Source: HXMU1428-3 sp965215715 (GTDB taxonomy: Bacteria > Pseudomonadota > Alphaproteobacteria > Rhizobiales > HXMU1428-3). From it: a stretch of 64,000 nt of DNA. This document shows positions 8,665 to 16,253 of this stretch, in pieces. The notes under the pieces are model-generated. The model worked only from the letters and a program-made list of their open reading frames with translations. It was not told where the DNA came from and did no database searches. Each line of letters starts with the position of its first letter. Positions within the stretch are counted from its first letter, which is position 1. Where the stretch lies: contig OZ244129.1 in NCBI GenBank assembly GCA_965215715.1, forward strand, positions 1,860,001-1,924,000, read 5' to 3'. The translations under genes were made by a program, and so were the position numbers.

Positions 8665-8790
8665 TTCCCCTTAACTTCCATGGTGAGATTTTTGCATTTT
8701 AAATTCCCTTGTCAAGGGTCGAGCCAGGCGCAAGCGCCCTTGACAAGGGAATTTAAAATGCAAAAATCTCACCATGGAAGTTAAGGGGAA
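8665..8790. repeat. 54-bp perfect inverted repeat (long hairpin)
   Basis: Left arm 8665-8718 and right arm 8737-8790 are exact reverse complements over all 54 positions; the 18-base centre is 8719-8736. The arms contain TTCCATGGTGAGATTTTTGC and its complement. It sits in the gap between the ppiB terminator and queA. No open frame crosses it. One 23-base part of each arm recurs, with a single mismatch, at 45267-45289, so it appears to be made from a dispersed repeat in head-to-head copies. Confidence 0.9.
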
Positions 8791-8816
8791 CTGTGGAGAG
8801 TTCTAGCTTATCAAAA

Positions 8817-8853
8817 TCAAAAAAAGAAGGCCTCTTTTTTTATAAGAGGCCTT
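8817..8853 (-). terminator. Intrinsic terminator after ppiB
   Basis: On the minus strand the stem AAGGCCTCTT / AAGAGGCCTT (8844-8853 and 8827-8836) with a 7-base loop is followed by a run of T residues (A-run 8818-8825 on the plus strand). It lies 25 bases after the ppiB stop and should end the gyrA-side transcript before queA. Confidence 0.88.
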
Positions 8854-8877
8854 ACTAAATCTTATTCAATGAACTTT

Positions 8878-9351
8878 TTAAGCAGCGTCGCTTGCCACGC
8901 GCATACTCACAATCTGGTCAGGGTCTGGCACAGGTTCGCCGCGTTTGATTTTATCAACATGCTCCATGCCAGAGATCACCCGGCCCCAAGCGGTGTATTG
9001 GCCGTCTAGAAACGTGGCGTCGTCAAAGCAAATGAAAAATTGGCTGTCAGCTGAGTTTGGTGCTTGTGCGCGGGCCATAGAACAAACACCGCGTACATGC
9101 GGGGTGTCGTTAAATTCAGCGGCCAGGTTTTGCCCAGAGCCACCTGTGCCGGTGCCTGTTGGGTCACCTGTTTGTGCCATGAATCCATCAATCACCCGGT
9201 GGAACACGATGCCATCGTAAAAATTCTCGCGTGCCAGCTCTTTAATGCGGGCCACATGATTAGGGGCCACATCTGGCAATAGCTCGATGATCACTTCACC
9301 ATGCGTGATGTTTAAAATTAAGGTGTTTTCTGGATCATTAATTTGCGTCAT
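8878..9351 (-). CDS. ppiB: Cytosolic peptidyl-prolyl cis-trans isomerase (cyclophilin)
   Basis: Cyclophilin-type isomerase of 157 residues with no signal peptide, so cytoplasmic. The active-site segments are present: FYDGIVFHRVIDGFMAQTGD (about 45-64) with the catalytic FHRVI Arg, the GTGTGG loop, SADSQFFIC with the Gln-Phe-Phe pair, and FLDGQYTAWGRV. It is the second of two adjacent cyclophilin genes; the upstream copy is exported. It is followed by a strong terminator. Confidence 0.96.
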   Translation of the reverse strand: MTQINDPENTLILNITHGEVIIELLPDVAPNHVARIKELARENFYDGIVFHRVIDGFMAQTGDPTGTGTGGSGQNLAAEFNDTPHVRGVCSMARAQAPNSADSQFFICFDDATFLDGQYTAWGRVISGMEHVDKIKRGEPVPDPDQIVSMRVASDAA

Positions 9352-9392
9352 TCTTCTTCCTTAAGTTGTTATATCAAAACCCTAAACCCACT

Positions 9393-10049
9393 TTACAATC
9401 GTGGTAATGTTTTTAATCGGGGTTGTAAGTCATAGCCAGGCATAAATTGCTGCAGAGGCACTGGCGGGGGGCCTGCTTCTTTATCCGTGGCCAGTTTCAT
9501 TGCAGTGATTGTATCAGGCTCCTCAACCATACCAGATGGCCCGCGCCCGCGTTTGATTTGGTCAATAAACTCCATACCGTGTACCACTTTGCCCCAAGCT
9601 GTATATTGGCCATTTAAATGATGGGCTGCCTGGAAACAAATAAAAAACTGGCTATTTGCTGAATGAGGGACCCTGGTTCTGGCAGCGCCAATAACCCCGC
9701 GGTTAAACGGTATTTCATTGAATTCAGCTTTTAAATCTTCATATTTTGACCCGCCTGCGCCCGTTCCAGTTGGGTCCCCTGTCTGAGCCATAAAGCCATG
9801 GATTACGCGGTGAAATTTCAAGCCATCATAAAATTTTTCTTTTACCAATTTTTTCACACGTTCAACATGTTTGGGGGCTTTTTTGGGATACAGCATAATA
9901 ACTGCTCGGCCATATTTTGTGTCCAAATACATAAAATTATTTAAGTTAACACCCTTGGCATAAGGATTCTTTGCATATGGATTGTCTGCATGCACCAAAC
10001 TGGTCATTGAACATAATAATGCAAAGCTAATAATAAGAGTACGGATCAT
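9393..10049 (-). CDS. Exported peptidyl-prolyl isomerase (cyclophilin)
   Basis: Cyclophilin of 218 residues with a cleavable signal peptide, MIRTLIISFALLCSMTSLVHA, so probably periplasmic. I chose the ATG at 10049 because GGAGG lies 8 bases before it and the hydrophobic segment then starts at once; an ATG 15 bases earlier is less likely. The catalytic segment FYDGLKFHRVIHGFMAQTGD, SANSQFFICF and HLNGQYTAWGKV are intact. After the signal peptide comes a small duplicated motif (NPYAKNPYAK). A roughly 35-residue Pro-rich tail follows the fold. It lies between coaD and ppiB in the same direction, so it is probably part of the gyrA-coaD transcript. Confidence 0.92.
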   Translation of the reverse strand: MIRTLIISFALLCSMTSLVHADNPYAKNPYAKGVNLNNFMYLDTKYGRAVIMLYPKKAPKHVERVKKLVKEKFYDGLKFHRVIHGFMAQTGDPTGTGAGGSKYEDLKAEFNEIPFNRGVIGAARTRVPHSANSQFFICFQAAHHLNGQYTAWGKVVHGMEFIDQIKRGRGPSGMVEEPDTITAMKLATDKEAGPPPVPLQQFMPGYDLQPRLKTLPRL

Positions 10050-10113
10050 TGAACAATCCTCCATTTTTTACTTTGAAACTAAACAACACTAATAAAAAAA
10101 ATCTAATTTGGGC

Positions 10114-10611
10114 TTAACCTTTATTTCTCGTCCTTAAAAATTGGTATACATGGGGAGAGACGAAAGAGGAAATGTCTCCGCCTAATTGCTCAATCTGGCG
10201 AACAAGCTTGGCAGCGATGTGACGAACCTCGCCCCGGCTTGGTAAAAATATTGTCTCGAGGTCTTGTGCCATGGTCAAATTCATCCCGGCCATTTGCATC
10301 TCATAAGAAAAATCGGCGCTGTCGCGCAGGCCTCTTATGATGACCTTGGCCTTATTCTCTTTTGCTGCCTCAACAGCTAAATTCGAAAATTGGACAATCT
10401 TCACACTTTTGCCGGTTGTTTTTTGCCATTGGTCGGCCAGAGGTTGCAACAGGTCCACACGTTCTTGCCCTGTCAGGTAAGCAGCTTTGGCATGATGCAC
10501 GCCAACGCCGATGACCAACTCATCCAAAAACCCTAGAGCACGCTCTATAATGTCTTCATGCCCTTTGGTTACAGGATCAAAACTACCAGAATAAAACCCG
10601 ATCAAGCCCAT
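10114..10611 (-). CDS. coaD: Phosphopantetheine adenylyltransferase
   Basis: Catalyses the penultimate step of coenzyme A synthesis, transferring AMP to 4'-phosphopantetheine. The 165-residue length is typical. The nucleotidyltransferase signature is at the N terminus, FYSGSFDPVTKGHEDII (about 6-22), including the T-x-G-H motif. KVIIRGLRDSADFSYEMQMA (about 90-109) and the C-terminal GGDISSFVSPHV also fit the family. The start codon overlaps the gyrA stop by one base, giving tight coupling to gyrA. Confidence 0.97.
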   Translation of the reverse strand: MGLIGFYSGSFDPVTKGHEDIIERALGFLDELVIGVGVHHAKAAYLTGQERVDLLQPLADQWQKTTGKSVKIVQFSNLAVEAAKENKAKVIIRGLRDSADFSYEMQMAGMNLTMAQDLETIFLPSRGEVRHIAAKLVRQIEQLGGDISSFVSPHVYQFLRTRNKG

Positions 10612-13373
10612 TATTCATCCAATCCATTTGAACCTGCTTCATCTTGTGGCTCGTCTGGTTCTTCGCCGTCTTCTTCGCTGATATGTTCAACAGAGACAAC
10701 CTTTTCTCCATCAGCGGTTTTAAAGACGGTTACACCTTGTGTGTTACGCCCGGCAACGCGCACGTCATGAACCGGGCATCTAATCAGTTGCCCGCCATCC
10801 GTCACCAGCATGATCTGGTCGCCCTCTTCAACAGGGAAGGACCCGGCCAGGCTGCCGTTGCGCTCATTTACGATCATGGCAATGATGCCTTTACCGCCCC
10901 GGCCTGAGACCCGGTATTCATAGGCAGAGGAACGTTTGCCAAAGCCGTTTTCAGACAGGGTGAGGACAAATTGTTCAGCTGCACCCAATTCAGCATAGCG
11001 CTCCACAGATAATTCAACCTCATCGCCGGCTTCCTCTTCAAGCTCTGGCACCTCTACCTCGCTGGCCTCACCGCTGGCAGCGCGGCGCATTTGAGCGGCG
11101 CGTTTAAGATAGCTGCGCTTTTCTTCTGGGCTGGCTTCAATGTGATGCAAGATGGTCATGGAGATTAAGTGGTCATCCTTGGCCAATCGAATGCCGCGCA
11201 CACCGGTTGAACTGCGCCCTGCAAACACACGCACATCCGTGACAGGGAAGCGGATGGCTTGGCCCCTAGCGCTGGTGAGCAACACGTCATGGAGCTCTGT
11301 ACAAATGTCAACGCCGACAATCTGGTCGCCTTCATCCAACTTCATGGCGATTTTGCCGTTTTGGCGCACTTCAACAAAATCGGACAAATCATTGCGGCGC
11401 ACATTGCCTGATTGGGTGGCAAACATCACATGCAATTGCTCCCAAGAGCTTTCATCTTCGGGCAATGGCATAATGGTGGTGATGCGCTCATCTTGTTGCA
11501 ATGGCAGCAAATTGATCAGCGCTTTGCCACGCGCTTGCGGGGCAGCCAAGGGCAAACGCCACACTTTCATTTTGTAGACCATGCCACGCGAGGAGAAGAA
11601 CAATATGGGCGTGTGGGTGTTGGCCACAAACAATTTGGCTACAAAGTCCTCATCACGTGTGGACATGCCAGAGCGCCCTTTGCCACCGCGCCTCTGAGCG
11701 CGGTAGGTGGATAAGGGCACGCGTTTGATATAGCCTTTGTGAGATACGGTGACGACCATATCCTCTTTGGCAATCAGGTCCTCATCATCAACTTCGCCTT
11801 CAACGTCTAAGATTTCAGTGCGGCGCGGGGTGCCAAATTCTTCTTTAATTTCAGTTAGTTCACCCTTCACGATCTCAACAATGCGGGCGCGTGAGCTTAA
11901 GATGTCGAGATAATCTTTAATCGTCTCGCCAAGTTTGGTCAGCTCATCTGAGATTTCATCGCGGCCAAGGGCGGTTAAGCGTTGCAAGCGCAAATCAAGA
12001 ATGGCACGAGCTTGTTGCTCAGATAATTTATAGATGCCTTTGTCAGAGACTTTATGGCGTGGGTCTGCAATCAGTTCGACCAAGGGGGCGATGTCTTTTG
12101 CTGGCCAGTCACGTTCCATAAGTTGCTCGCGAGCGGTTTGCGGATTGGGCGCATGACGAATGAGATGAATGACATCATCAATGTTGGCCACAGCAATGGC
12201 CAGACCGACCAACACATGGGCCCGGTCCCTTGCTTTGTTGAGCAAGAATTTGGTGCGCCTTGACACCACGTCTTGGCGGAAATCTGTAAAGGCGCGGATA
12301 AAGTCGAGCAGGTTTAGCAGCTCTGGTTTGCCGCCATTCAGTGCCACCAAGTTGCAGCCAAAACTGGATTGCAAGGGCGAATAACGATAGACCTGATTTA
12401 AGATCACATCGGGTACTGCATCGCGTTTCAGCTCGATGACAACGCGCATACCTTGCCGGTCAGATTCATCGCGAATGTCGGCAATGCCTTCAATCCTTTT
12501 GTCGCGCACCAGCTCTGCGATTTTTTCAATCATCGAGGCTTTGTTCACCTGATAAGGAATTTCGGTGATGATGAGCGCGTTGCGGTCTTTGCGGATTTCT
12601 TCTGTTGTCACGCGCCCACGCATGACTACAGAGCCCTTGCCCTTCATATAGGCAGAGCGAATGCCCGCCCGGCCCAAAATCATGCCACCTGTCGGAAAGT
12701 CGGGGCCTGGAATATACTCTTGGAGTTGTTCGACTTCTAGTTCTGGGTCATCCAGAAAGGCCATACAGCCATCGATCACCTCAGACAAATTATGCGGCGG
12801 GATGTTGGTGGCCATGCCAACGGCAATGCCGCCTGCGCCATTGACCAATAAATTTGGGAATTTGGCTGGCAGGACCTGGGGCTCTGTTTCAGAGGCGTCG
12901 TAGTTGTCTTGAAAGTCAACCGTGTCCTTGTCAATGTCATCAAGCAGGCTTTGGGCAACTTTTTCTAGGCGGCATTCGGTATAACGCATGGCCGCTGGGC
13001 GGTCGCCATCAACAGAGCCAAAATTGCCCTGACCGTCAATAAGAGGCAAACGCAGTGAGAAATCTTGCGCCATGCGTACCAGCGCATCATAGATAGCACC
13101 ATCACCATGGGGGTGATATTTACCCATAACGTCACCGACCACGCGGGCGGATTTGCGATAAGGCTTGTTCCACTCATAGCCATTTTCATGCATTGAATAT
13201 AAAATGCGCCGATGCACGGGCTTGAGCCCATCGCGTACATCTGGCAAGGCCCGAGACACGATCACGCTCATGGCATAGTCTAGATATGACCTGCGCATTT
13301 CATCTGTTATGAGAATGGGACGAATATCTGGTGCGGACCCATCTTCCCCATCGAAATTATCTTTATCGCTCAA
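10611..13373 (-). CDS. gyrA: DNA gyrase subunit A
   Basis: Breakage-reunion subunit of gyrase, 920 residues. The active-site Tyr is Tyr131 in AAMRYTECRL. The quinolone-determining region reads KYHPHGDGAIYDALVRMAQ, with Gly92 where E. coli has Ser83 and Asp96 at the E. coli Asp87 position. The C-terminal part has the repeating beta-pinwheel blades, including the GyrA-box-like RAQRRGGKGRSGM (about 560-572). An acidic insertion rich in Glu lies around 770-800, and the tail is acidic. It heads a minus-strand run with coaD and the two cyclophilins, an arrangement often seen in alphaproteobacteria. Confidence 0.98.
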   Translation of the reverse strand: MSDKDNFDGEDGSAPDIRPILITDEMRRSYLDYAMSVIVSRALPDVRDGLKPVHRRILYSMHENGYEWNKPYRKSARVVGDVMGKYHPHGDGAIYDALVRMAQDFSLRLPLIDGQGNFGSVDGDRPAAMRYTECRLEKVAQSLLDDIDKDTVDFQDNYDASETEPQVLPAKFPNLLVNGAGGIAVGMATNIPPHNLSEVIDGCMAFLDDPELEVEQLQEYIPGPDFPTGGMILGRAGIRSAYMKGKGSVVMRGRVTTEEIRKDRNALIITEIPYQVNKASMIEKIAELVRDKRIEGIADIRDESDRQGMRVVIELKRDAVPDVILNQVYRYSPLQSSFGCNLVALNGGKPELLNLLDFIRAFTDFRQDVVSRRTKFLLNKARDRAHVLVGLAIAVANIDDVIHLIRHAPNPQTAREQLMERDWPAKDIAPLVELIADPRHKVSDKGIYKLSEQQARAILDLRLQRLTALGRDEISDELTKLGETIKDYLDILSSRARIVEIVKGELTEIKEEFGTPRRTEILDVEGEVDDEDLIAKEDMVVTVSHKGYIKRVPLSTYRAQRRGGKGRSGMSTRDEDFVAKLFVANTHTPILFFSSRGMVYKMKVWRLPLAAPQARGKALINLLPLQQDERITTIMPLPEDESSWEQLHVMFATQSGNVRRNDLSDFVEVRQNGKIAMKLDEGDQIVGVDICTELHDVLLTSARGQAIRFPVTDVRVFAGRSSTGVRGIRLAKDDHLISMTILHHIEASPEEKRSYLKRAAQMRRAASGEASEVEVPELEEEAGDEVELSVERYAELGAAEQFVLTLSENGFGKRSSAYEYRVSGRGGKGIIAMIVNERNGSLAGSFPVEEGDQIMLVTDGGQLIRCPVHDVRVAGRNTQGVTVFKTADGEKVVSVEHISEEDGEEPDEPQDEAGSNGLDE

Positions 13374-13686
13374 CTGCAGTTCCTAATGACTTATAATTAT
13401 TGGTTTTTCTTCGATTTCCAAACTCAACATGAATTTGGAATAAGGAATGAGACAAGCATGAAAAACGTCAAAGTAGGCTCTAACATTCGTAAATTGCCTC
13501 AAACTTAAGCAAAATCTAACTAGGTATAGCTCATAGCCCCCCCTCATACCAGTCATTTCAGTGCTGAAAACCTCATTCTTTGGGGATATTTTTCACATAT
13601 TTGTGGGGTTTTACTCAAATGTTTTACAAGCTCTTATACAAAGTGTAAAAAACCATTGATTATTATGAATAAAAGAGGGTTTGAAC
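13374..13686. other. Divergent promoter region between gyrA and CDF transporter
   Basis: About 310 bases without a gene, AT-rich, that must hold the gyrA promoter on the minus strand and the transporter promoter on the plus strand. The only structure I see is an inverted repeat at 13622-13650, listed separately. Confidence 0.5.
13622..13650. promoter_or_regulatory. Inverted repeat upstream of CDF transporter (possible operator)
   Basis: TTTTACA at 13622-13628 and TGTAAAA at 13644-13650 are exact complements separated by 15 bases, 37 bases before the chosen start codon. The size and position would suit a dimeric repressor, for example a metal-responsive one, but no regulator gene is nearby. 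Confidence 0.3.
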
Positions 13687-14625
13687 ATGGCTGCTCATGG
13701 CTCAAAAAAAGTAATCTATGCGGCGCTGATTGGCAATGGACTGATCGCAATTACCAAATTCTTTGCCAGTTTTTATACAGGCTCATCTGCGATGATGTCA
13801 GAGGCCGTGCACTCTGTGGTTGATACGGGAAATCAGGGTCTGTTGTTGTTTGGTATTAAACGGGCGAACCGGCCTAAAGATGAGCGCCACCCGTTTGGTT
13901 ATGGGATGGAGATTTACTTTTGGGCTTTTGTGGTTGCCATTTTAATTTTTGCTGTTGGCGCCGGGGTTTCTATTTATGAAGGCATTCATAAATTGCAGCA
14001 TCCAGAGGCAATCTCTTCGCCTTACATAAATTACCTGGTGCTTGGCGCTGCCATGATTTTTGAAGGCGTGGCTTGGTACATTGCGTATAAAGAATTTGAC
14101 AAAATGAAGGGCAACCAAAGCTTATTTCAAGCTGTGCGCCATTCAAAAGACCCAACCGTTTTCACCGTTTTGTTTGAAGATTCGGCGGCCATGCTTGGGT
14201 TGATGGTTGCGTTTGTTGGTATTTTCATTGCCAGTTCTTTTGGCGTTTTGTGGGCTGATGGGGCTGCCTCTATTGTGATCGGCCTTATTCTGGCAGCAAC
14301 GGCTGTGTTGCTGGCGTTTGAGACCAAGGGGTTGTTGATCGGGGAAGCTGCCAGCCCTGAGCTTATTCAATCCATTGAAGAGATCGTGCAAAAAGATCGA
14401 TCTATTTTACATGTTAATGAACTTCGCTCTATGCATATGGGGCCTAATGATATTTTATTGGCGCTTAGCCTCGATTTTCAAGATGACATCAGTGCTGGCC
14501 AGGTGGAGCACCAAATTTCTAATCTGGAACAAGAGATCAAAACAAAGCACAATGAGATCAAGCATCTGTTTATTGAAGTGCAAAGCAAATCTGCCCATGA
14601 TGCTGATGCCAGTTTAACAAGTTAA
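13687..14625 (+). CDS. Cation diffusion facilitator (CDF) family metal transporter
   Basis: Inner-membrane divalent-metal/proton antiporter, 312 residues, with about six membrane helices and a cytosolic C-terminal domain. Metal-site helices carry SSAMMSEAVHSVVDTGNQGLL (helix 2, His and Asp ligands) and DGAASIVIG (helix 5). HPFGYGMEIYFWAFV is the usual loop and helix 3 start. The C-terminal part, including ILHVNELRSMHMGPNDILLAL, fits the cytosolic dimerisation domain. I start at the ATG at 13687, 7 bases after GAGGG; a TTG 6 bases earlier is possible. The metal (Zn, Fe, Mn or Co) cannot be assigned. It is followed within 40 bases by the aldo/keto reductase. Confidence 0.9.
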   Translation: MAAHGSKKVIYAALIGNGLIAITKFFASFYTGSSAMMSEAVHSVVDTGNQGLLLFGIKRANRPKDERHPFGYGMEIYFWAFVVAILIFAVGAGVSIYEGIHKLQHPEAISSPYINYLVLGAAMIFEGVAWYIAYKEFDKMKGNQSLFQAVRHSKDPTVFTVLFEDSAAMLGLMVAFVGIFIASSFGVLWADGAASIVIGLILAATAVLLAFETKGLLIGEAASPELIQSIEEIVQKDRSILHVNELRSMHMGPNDILLALSLDFQDDISAGQVEHQISNLEQEIKTKHNEIKHLFIEVQSKSAHDADASLTS

Positions 14626-14664
14626 TTGACTGATTATTTTCATGGAAATTTAAGGGGAGCGCCC

Positions 14665-15717
14665 ATGCAATACACTATGCTTGGAACAACAGATATAAAA
14701 ATAAGCCGCATTTGCCTTGGCACCATGACGTGGGGGTTTCAGAACACACAAGAGGATGGCTTTGTCCAAATGGATTATGCGCTCGATCAGGGTGTGAATT
14801 TCTGGGACACATCTGAAATGTATGCTGTACCACCAACGAAAGAGACATATGGCAAAACGGAGACGATTATTGGTAATTGGTTTGCCAAAACAGGCCAACG
14901 CGATAAGATCGTTTTGGCATCCAAGATCACCCCTGAAATGCCTTATATGCGTGATAATAATCTGATTGATCAGGCCAATATTCTGGCTGCGGTTGATACA
15001 AGTTTGCAAAGATTGCAGACTGACTGGATTGACCTATACCAGTTACACTGGCCCAGCAATCGGGCAACCTTTCATTTTAACAAAGCATGGGGTTATACTC
15101 CTACAAAAAACAGTAAGGCTGAATTAGTCGATAACCAAGTTGAAGCTTTGGAAACTCTGAGCCAACTTTTAAAAGCCGGCAAAATAAGAGCTTGGGGCCT
15201 GTCAAATGAGACTGCGTGGGGCCTATGCCAATATTGTGAACTTGCAGAAAAAATGGGCCTGCCCAAACCTGTCAGCTTGCAAAATGAATATAGCCTTTTG
15301 CGCCGCCGTGATGATCTGAATATTTCTGAAGTGTGCATGATTGAACAGATTGATTATTTGCCATGGTCACCACTTGCTATGGGGGTGTTATCTGGGAAAT
15401 ATCTTGAAGGCTCAGAAGTTTCCAACTCTCGTCTGACCTGGGATGAGACGTCGAAAGACAGGTATGGGTATCGGCTAACTGAGAATGTGCAAAAGGCGAC
15501 AAGCGCCTATGTGGAGCTTGCGCGCGCGCATAATCTTGACCCTTGCCAAATGGCCATTGCCTTTTGCCTGACCCGGCCTTTTGTTGCCAGCCCTATCATT
15601 GGGGCTTCCTCGCTTGACCAACTTAAAATTAATATTGGCGCGATTGATGTAACTTTAACTGAAGAGATTCTGAGCGCCATTGATGAGATTAATAAGAGCT
15701 ATCCTGACCCTTTTTAA
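14665..15717 (+). CDS. Aldo/keto reductase (Tas/YghZ-like)
   Basis: NADPH-dependent oxidoreductase with a TIM-barrel fold, 350 residues. The start at 14665 follows AAGGGGAG by 6 bases. N-terminal MLGTTDIKISRICLGTMTWG is the family opening; the catalytic Asp and Tyr are in FWDTSEMYAVPP (about 51-62), Lys in VLASKITPEM and the His in IDLYQLHWP. The insertion between strands (RATFHFNKAWGYTPTKNS) and NEYSLLRRRD match the Tas subgroup rather than xylose reductases. The substrate is unknown. It may be cotranscribed with the CDF gene 39 bases upstream. Confidence 0.92.
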   Translation: MQYTMLGTTDIKISRICLGTMTWGFQNTQEDGFVQMDYALDQGVNFWDTSEMYAVPPTKETYGKTETIIGNWFAKTGQRDKIVLASKITPEMPYMRDNNLIDQANILAAVDTSLQRLQTDWIDLYQLHWPSNRATFHFNKAWGYTPTKNSKAELVDNQVEALETLSQLLKAGKIRAWGLSNETAWGLCQYCELAEKMGLPKPVSLQNEYSLLRRRDDLNISEVCMIEQIDYLPWSPLAMGVLSGKYLEGSEVSNSRLTWDETSKDRYGYRLTENVQKATSAYVELARAHNLDPCQMAIAFCLTRPFVASPIIGASSLDQLKINIGAIDVTLTEEILSAIDEINKSYPDPF

Positions 15718-15802
15718 ATTTTGACAAACAAGGCTTTCTTTTTGCAAGTAATTGTCTAAAATCATCTCTCATTCGTATTTGGGACTTTATGGGAGATATA
15801 AA

Positions 15803-16228
15803 ATGTCAGATGAACTGTTTTGGTTAGCATTAACGGCTGTTCTAACTGCTTTTGAAGCTGTGCCTTATATTTTGGAGCGCATTGGGCGTATTGGGCTCAT
15901 GAGCGCCATGGGTTATAATGAACAAAGCGGGCATGGGGACACCAATCAACCAAGCGAAACCCCACCCCATTGGGCCTGCCGCGCTTACCGCGCGCATATT
16001 AATAGCGTTGAAAACCTGGCGGTGTTTGCCACGCTTGTGCTGATTGCCCACATTACCAAAATTGGCGGGGAAACCGTTGCTTGTGCTGCGATGGTTTATT
16101 TCTTTGCCCGTATTGCGCACTATGTTGTTTATGTTATTGGCATTCCGGTGTTGCGCACCTTGACCTTTGCCACATCATTGGGGGCTTTGCTCACCATTGC
16201 TTATGTGCTTCTCACAGGCGCTGCTTAA
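15803..16228 (+). CDS. MAPEG family membrane protein
   Basis: Small integral membrane protein of 141 residues with four hydrophobic segments. The MAPEG family (membrane-associated proteins in eicosanoid and glutathione metabolism) is recognised by the central RAYRAHINSVENLAVFATLVLIAH (about 71-94), containing the conserved Arg-Ala and Asn-Glu region, and by ARIAHYVVYVIGIPVLRTLTF. I start at 15803, 8 bases after GGGAG. The activity of bacterial members is poorly known, possibly glutathione-dependent detoxification. A second MAPEG protein is encoded at 31262-31669. Confidence 0.85.
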   Translation: MSDELFWLALTAVLTAFEAVPYILERIGRIGLMSAMGYNEQSGHGDTNQPSETPPHWACRAYRAHINSVENLAVFATLVLIAHITKIGGETVACAAMVYFFARIAHYVVYVIGIPVLRTLTFATSLGALLTIAYVLLTGAA

Positions 16229-16253
16229 CTGCAAATAAGAAGGAGGGCTTTTC

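Noticed and set aside
13970..14391. Antisense open frames within the CDF gene, and many more within gyrA, cusA and other long genes
   Set aside because: Shadows of strongly coding frames, without RBS or motifs.
14640..14660. Sequence CATGGAAATTTAAGGGGAGC as another copy of the dispersed repeat
   Set aside because: Only partial similarity to the 23-base core, not palindromic, and its AAGGGGAG is explained as the ribosome site of the aldo/keto reductase.
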